Source: Acinetobacter cumulans (lineage in GTDB: Bacteria > Pseudomonadota > Gammaproteobacteria > Pseudomonadales > Moraxellaceae). Taken from it: a stretch of 64,000 nt of DNA. Position 1 is the stretch's first letter. Each line of letters begins with the position of its first letter. The notes under the pieces were generated by a model. It had not been told where the DNA came from, did not search any database, and was given only the letters and a program-made list of their open reading frames with translations. Below, piece by piece: positions 63,552-64,000 of this stretch. The position numbers and the translations under genes were made by a program. The stretch spans positions 3,286,001 to 3,350,000 of the forward strand of contig NZ_CP035934.2 of the NCBI RefSeq assembly GCF_003024525.3. The letters are read 5' to 3'.

Positions 63552-64000
63552 TTATGCCTCTGTTATTGCTTTTATGTCTTTCATATAAATCCGTTTCACA
63601 CCATTAGATAGCATGTCCTGCCATGCCTGCTGCAATGACCCTTGTAGATCAATCCCCTTGCATGCATCTGCCACCACAAAGGTACGAAAACCTAAACGAC
63701 TTGCATCCATTGCTGTCCACGCCACACAAAAATCTGTAGCAATACCCACAATAAAAACGCTATCAATCCCACGTTCTTTTAAATAACCAGCAAGACCTGT
63801 TGAGGTTTGATGATCAGCTTCCATAAATGCAGAATAACTATCAATGTTGCTATGCATTCCTTTACGAATCACCAATTGGGCATGTGGAATAGACAAGTCT
63901 GGATGTAAAGCAGCATCATGTGTGCCTTGGACGCAATGTGTAGGCCAAAGCACTTGTGGGCCATAGGCCAATTTAATGCTGTCATAGGGCTTCGCACCCT
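63552..64000 (-). CDS. pncA: Nicotinamidase (5' end outside window)
   Basis: Converts nicotinamide to nicotinate for PncB. The reading frame is open to the window edge, with residues PYDSIKLAYG upstream of the first possible internal start, so the gene is cut by the edge rather than short. The visible part has the metal-region block LWPTHCVQGTHDAALH, the conserved Lys in LVIRKG, and the catalytic Cys in GIATDFCVAWTAMDA. The N-terminal Asp of the triad is outside. Together with pncB at 54-55 kb it completes nicotinamide salvage to NaMN. Confidence 0.92.
   Translation of the reverse strand, partial: GAKPYDSIKLAYGPQVLWPTHCVQGTHDAALHPDLSIPHAQLVIRKGMHSNIDSYSAFMEADHQTSTGLAGYLKERGIDSVFIVGIATDFCVAWTAMDASRLGFRTFVVADACKGIDLQGSLQQAWQDMLSNGVKRIYMKDIKAITEA

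Noticed and set aside
1..64000. CRISPR arrays, tRNA or rRNA genes, insertion sequences, prophage
   Set aside because: Looking by eye at all gaps I found no regularly spaced repeats, cloverleaf-ending CCA patterns, transposases, integrases or phage genes.

Overview
This window is a chromosomal segment of a gamma-proteobacterium of the genus Acinetobacter or a very close relative. The base composition is AT-rich (about 40% GC by eye). The protein sequences (LpxC, FtsZ, ParE, UrtA, Crc and others) look like Acinetobacter orthologues. Several neighbourhoods are typical of the Pseudomonas/Acinetobacter branch: ftsA-ftsZ-lpxC-dciA-M23 peptidase, pyrE with crc, katB with ankB, rhodanese with psd, argS with a SPOR protein, and serB divergent from an AhpA/YtjB protein. 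I see no rRNA, tRNA, insertion sequence, prophage, integron or CRISPR array, so this is core genome rather than an accessory island.

Layout. 1-2.8 kb: the 5' part of guaB, a YkgJ-type cysteine-cluster protein, a di-iron MBL-fold protein, and a GDT1/UPF0016 cation exporter behind a yybP-ykoY manganese riboswitch. 2.9-7.6 kb: aceE-aceF of pyruvate dehydrogenase. 7.9-17.4 kb: a division and envelope block with an M23 peptidase, dciA on the other strand, then lpxC, ftsZ, ftsA, ftsQ, ddl, murC and murG. 17.7-25 kb: gshB, a cold shock protein, a lipoprotein, pyrE, crc, a candidate CsrA/RsmA-binding small RNA, an ArsC-like reductase, a DUF2147 protein, an esterase and azoR. 25-33 kb: a diguanylate cyclase, a GST, dsbD, an outer-membrane protein, an ankyrin protein, a ribosome hibernation factor, an OmpK/Tsx-like channel, a GNAT enzyme and a DUF1877 protein.

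33.5-39.2 kb is a complete urea ABC transporter operon, urtABCDE, with a possible sigma-54 promoter and an attenuator-like hairpin after urtA. 39.6-42 kb: parE with a yqiA-like esterase. 42-48.5 kb: a lipase-like hydrolase, dsbB, gshA, a DUF924 protein, a lipoprotein and a DUF445 protein. 48.7-59.5 kb: a lipoprotein, argS, a SPOR protein, psd, a rhodanese, pncB, ankB, katB, dtd, an SCP2 protein and a small membrane protein. 59.8-64 kb: serB, an AhpA/YtjB protein, a bile-acid:Na+ symporter family protein, and pncA cut by the window end.

Functional threads. Peptidoglycan precursor synthesis (ddl, murC, murG) and Z-ring assembly (ftsQ, ftsA, ftsZ) are clustered. Glutathione synthesis is present as separated gshA and gshB. 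NAD salvage is represented by pncA and pncB. Periplasmic thiol chemistry (dsbB, dsbD) and peroxide defence (katB-ankB) form a redox theme. The most interesting unexplained stretch is the intergenic region after crc (about 21,985-22,163): at least eight GGA motifs, several at the tips of small hairpins, end in a strong intrinsic terminator, the signature of a CsrB/RsmZ-type RNA.
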